Source: Planctomycetota bacterium
GTDB lineage: Bacteria > Planctomycetota > UBA1135 > UBA2386
DNA length: 6,778 bases
NCBI GenBank assembly: GCA_003235605.1
Contig: QJVU01000417.1
Coordinates: 1 to 6,778, forward strand
Direction of reading: 5' to 3'
The notes under the pieces were generated by a model, which saw only the letters and a program-made list of their open reading frames with translations, made no database searches and was not told where the DNA came from. This document shows positions 5,513 to 6,778 of this stretch, one piece after another. Position 1 is the first letter of the stretch, and the number at the start of each line of letters is the position of its first letter. The position numbers and the translations under genes are program-made.

Positions 5513-6778
5513 ATGAGGCACATCCTTCGCGCTATCGGTGTGTTCGCGCTTTCCGCCGCCGCCTTCGCACAGGCTCCCTATGGTTACGTCGTCGTAGCGG
5601 AGACTGCCATTACCGAGCGACACAATGGCCTGTTGTTCGTGGATCCCGACACAGGGGTCGCCACCCGTACGCGGTTCCGGGAGGGACAGGACTGGATCGG
5701 CACCCACGAACTGGTGGCGCTGGATCCCACCGATCCAACGCAGATCTTCATCTACGGCGGCCTCGGCATTGCTGGGCCGCCTCTGCAGCAGATGAAGATG
5801 GAGGGCAACCGCATTGTCGGCTACGGTCCAGCCACCAAGCCGGTCTTCATCGGAGACCCCACCGCCCTGCACGTCTCGCCGGCGTGGCCCGGCGCGGTGC
5901 TCTTCACCACCCACCGGGTGAAGCCCGGACTGCACTCCCGTTCTACGGCTGACGGAAGCGAACAGCAGATCGTCTCCATCCAGGATGCCTGGGAGGTTGC
6001 GACCGCCGGCGGCCAGGTCTACGTCAACACGTACCGTGTGGGGACATCCAGCAGGTTGTTCAAGGTCGACCTGCAACAGAAGACCACCACGGAGGTGACT
6101 CTCTCCGCAGGACAGAATCCCGTGCCTGCATTCCAGGCCATGGCAGTGGCGGCAAACAAGACCAGCCTCCTTGTAGGGGACGACAACGGCGTAATGTGGA
6201 ACCTGAACCCTGTCACTGGTGTCATGGTCAGCATGGCCATCGGCAGCAAGGCCCCAGGCGCAATCATTGCCATCGCCGCGCACCCGACCAAGCTCGCCTA
6301 CCTGGCCACGTCGCAGGGAGTCTGGGACTGGGTCGGCTTCTACACCCAGAAGCCAGCTCTCTATGTCCCCACCAACAAGAACCAGATCATGGATCTGGAC
6401 GTGAGCTTCCACAACCAGGGCGCGGTGATCTACTACGGCAACCAGTGTCCAGGAGCCACGGGCAAGGAGCCCTACGTCGCCTTCGGCGGCTACCCGACCC
6501 AGGGCAACGGCTCGTTCGGCCTCGGCATCGCCAACGCCGCAGCCAACGCTCCGGCCTTGGGCTTCCTGGGCTTCAGTCGCACACACTACGGCAACCTGCC
6601 GCTGCCGCTCGACCTGACAGGGATCGGGATGCCCGGGTGCGGCCTCCAGACCGACATCGCCGTGGTCCTGAGCCTCAACACGGACGCCCAGGGGAAGGCC
6701 ATGCTGACCGCTGGCGTGCCCACCGACCCGGCCCTCGTAGGTGTCCACGTCACCGGCCAGTTCGCCATCCAGGACGGG
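5513..6778 (+). CDS. Secreted propeller-like protein with planctomycete-type C-terminal domain (3' partial)
   Basis: 422 codons are open to the right edge with no stop. 'MRHILRAIGVFALSAAAFA' is a signal peptide cleaved at AFA|QA after residue 19. Residues 22-300 show repeated strand-rich blocks typical of beta-propellers: 'GLLFVDPDTGVATR' (39-52), 'LVALDPTDPTQIFIYG' (67-82), 'LFKVDLQQKTTTEV' (182-195) and 'LLVGDDNGVMWNLNPVTG' (219-236), with 'IAAHPTKLAYLATSQGVW' (254-271). From 307 a second domain begins 'YYGNQCPGATGKEP' (307-320), then 'LGFSRTHYGNLPLPLDL' (352-368) and 'PGCGL' (374-378). Its paired Cys residues (312 and 376) and Gly/Pro-rich strands are of a kind I associate with the C-termini of secreted Planctomycetes proteins. 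The function is unknown; a surface or periplasmic binding role is inference. It is preceded by a good ribosome site, and no partner gene is visible. Confidence 0.88.
   Translation, partial: MRHILRAIGVFALSAAAFAQAPYGYVVVAETAITERHNGLLFVDPDTGVATRTRFREGQDWIGTHELVALDPTDPTQIFIYGGLGIAGPPLQQMKMEGNRIVGYGPATKPVFIGDPTALHVSPAWPGAVLFTTHRVKPGLHSRSTADGSEQQIVSIQDAWEVATAGGQVYVNTYRVGTSSRLFKVDLQQKTTTEVTLSAGQNPVPAFQAMAVAANKTSLLVGDDNGVMWNLNPVTGVMVSMAIGSKAPGAIIAIAAHPTKLAYLATSQGVWDWVGFYTQKPALYVPTNKNQIMDLDVSFHNQGAVIYYGNQCPGATGKEPYVAFGGYPTQGNGSFGLGIANAAANAPALGFLGFSRTHYGNLPLPLDLTGIGMPGCGLQTDIAVVLSLNTDAQGKAMLTAGVPTDPALVGVHVTGQFAIQDG

Noticed and set aside
5240..6748. A 502-codon open frame on the minus strand.
   Set aside because: It is antisense to the secreted protein gene. 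That gene has a ribosome site, signal peptide and domain structure, whereas the antisense product is a Gly/Arg/Val-rich sequence with no fold. Long antisense frames are common in GC-rich DNA.

Overview
The window is GC-rich and gene-dense, with strong G/C bias at third codon positions, and looks chromosomal. The best lineage clue is the last gene. Its product has a signal peptide, a propeller-like body and a C-terminal 'YGNQCPG ... LPLDL ... PGCGL' domain, a type I associate with secreted proteins of marine or freshwater Planctomycetes. The beta-barrel-like secreted protein at 779-1672 also fits a bacterium with an outer membrane. The assignment to a planctomycete-like organism is inference from memory of these families, with no search behind it.

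Layout: (1) 1-740, plus strand: the 3' end of a gene that enters from the left. It joins a carbamoyl-phosphate-synthase-type MGS-like domain to a nucleoside-deoxyribosyltransferase/TIR-like Rossmann domain. (2) 779-3511, minus strand: a likely two-gene operon. The first gene encodes an EHD/dynamin-like membrane GTPase with a low-complexity repeat-bearing N-terminus and two membrane segments. Fifty-one bases later comes a secreted beta-barrel-like protein. (3) 3512-3783: no convincing gene, but it holds a 14-bp direct repeat and a small palindrome. (4) 3784-4248, minus: a small lipoprotein of the SnoaL/DUF4440 (NTF2-like) fold. (5) 4249-4683: mostly non-coding, with two bulged hairpins and a short stretch reading like a degraded IS91-type transposase. 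(6) 4684-5028, minus: a chain of three very small ORFs with stop/start overlaps and near-identical junction sequences. The third appears broken by a one-base frameshift. They lie behind a compound palindrome (5059-5094), with a possible divergent 76-codon ORF on the other side. (7) 5513 to the right edge, plus: the secreted propeller-like protein, truncated by the window end.

Functional links visible here are limited. The GTPase and the barrel-like protein are probably co-expressed and both belong to the cell envelope. The micro-ORF chain with a possible operator resembles a small phage- or plasmid-derived cassette, and the adjacent transposase-like remnant suggests that 4.25-5.4 kb is an accessory patch. 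No CRISPR array, tRNA or rRNA is visible.
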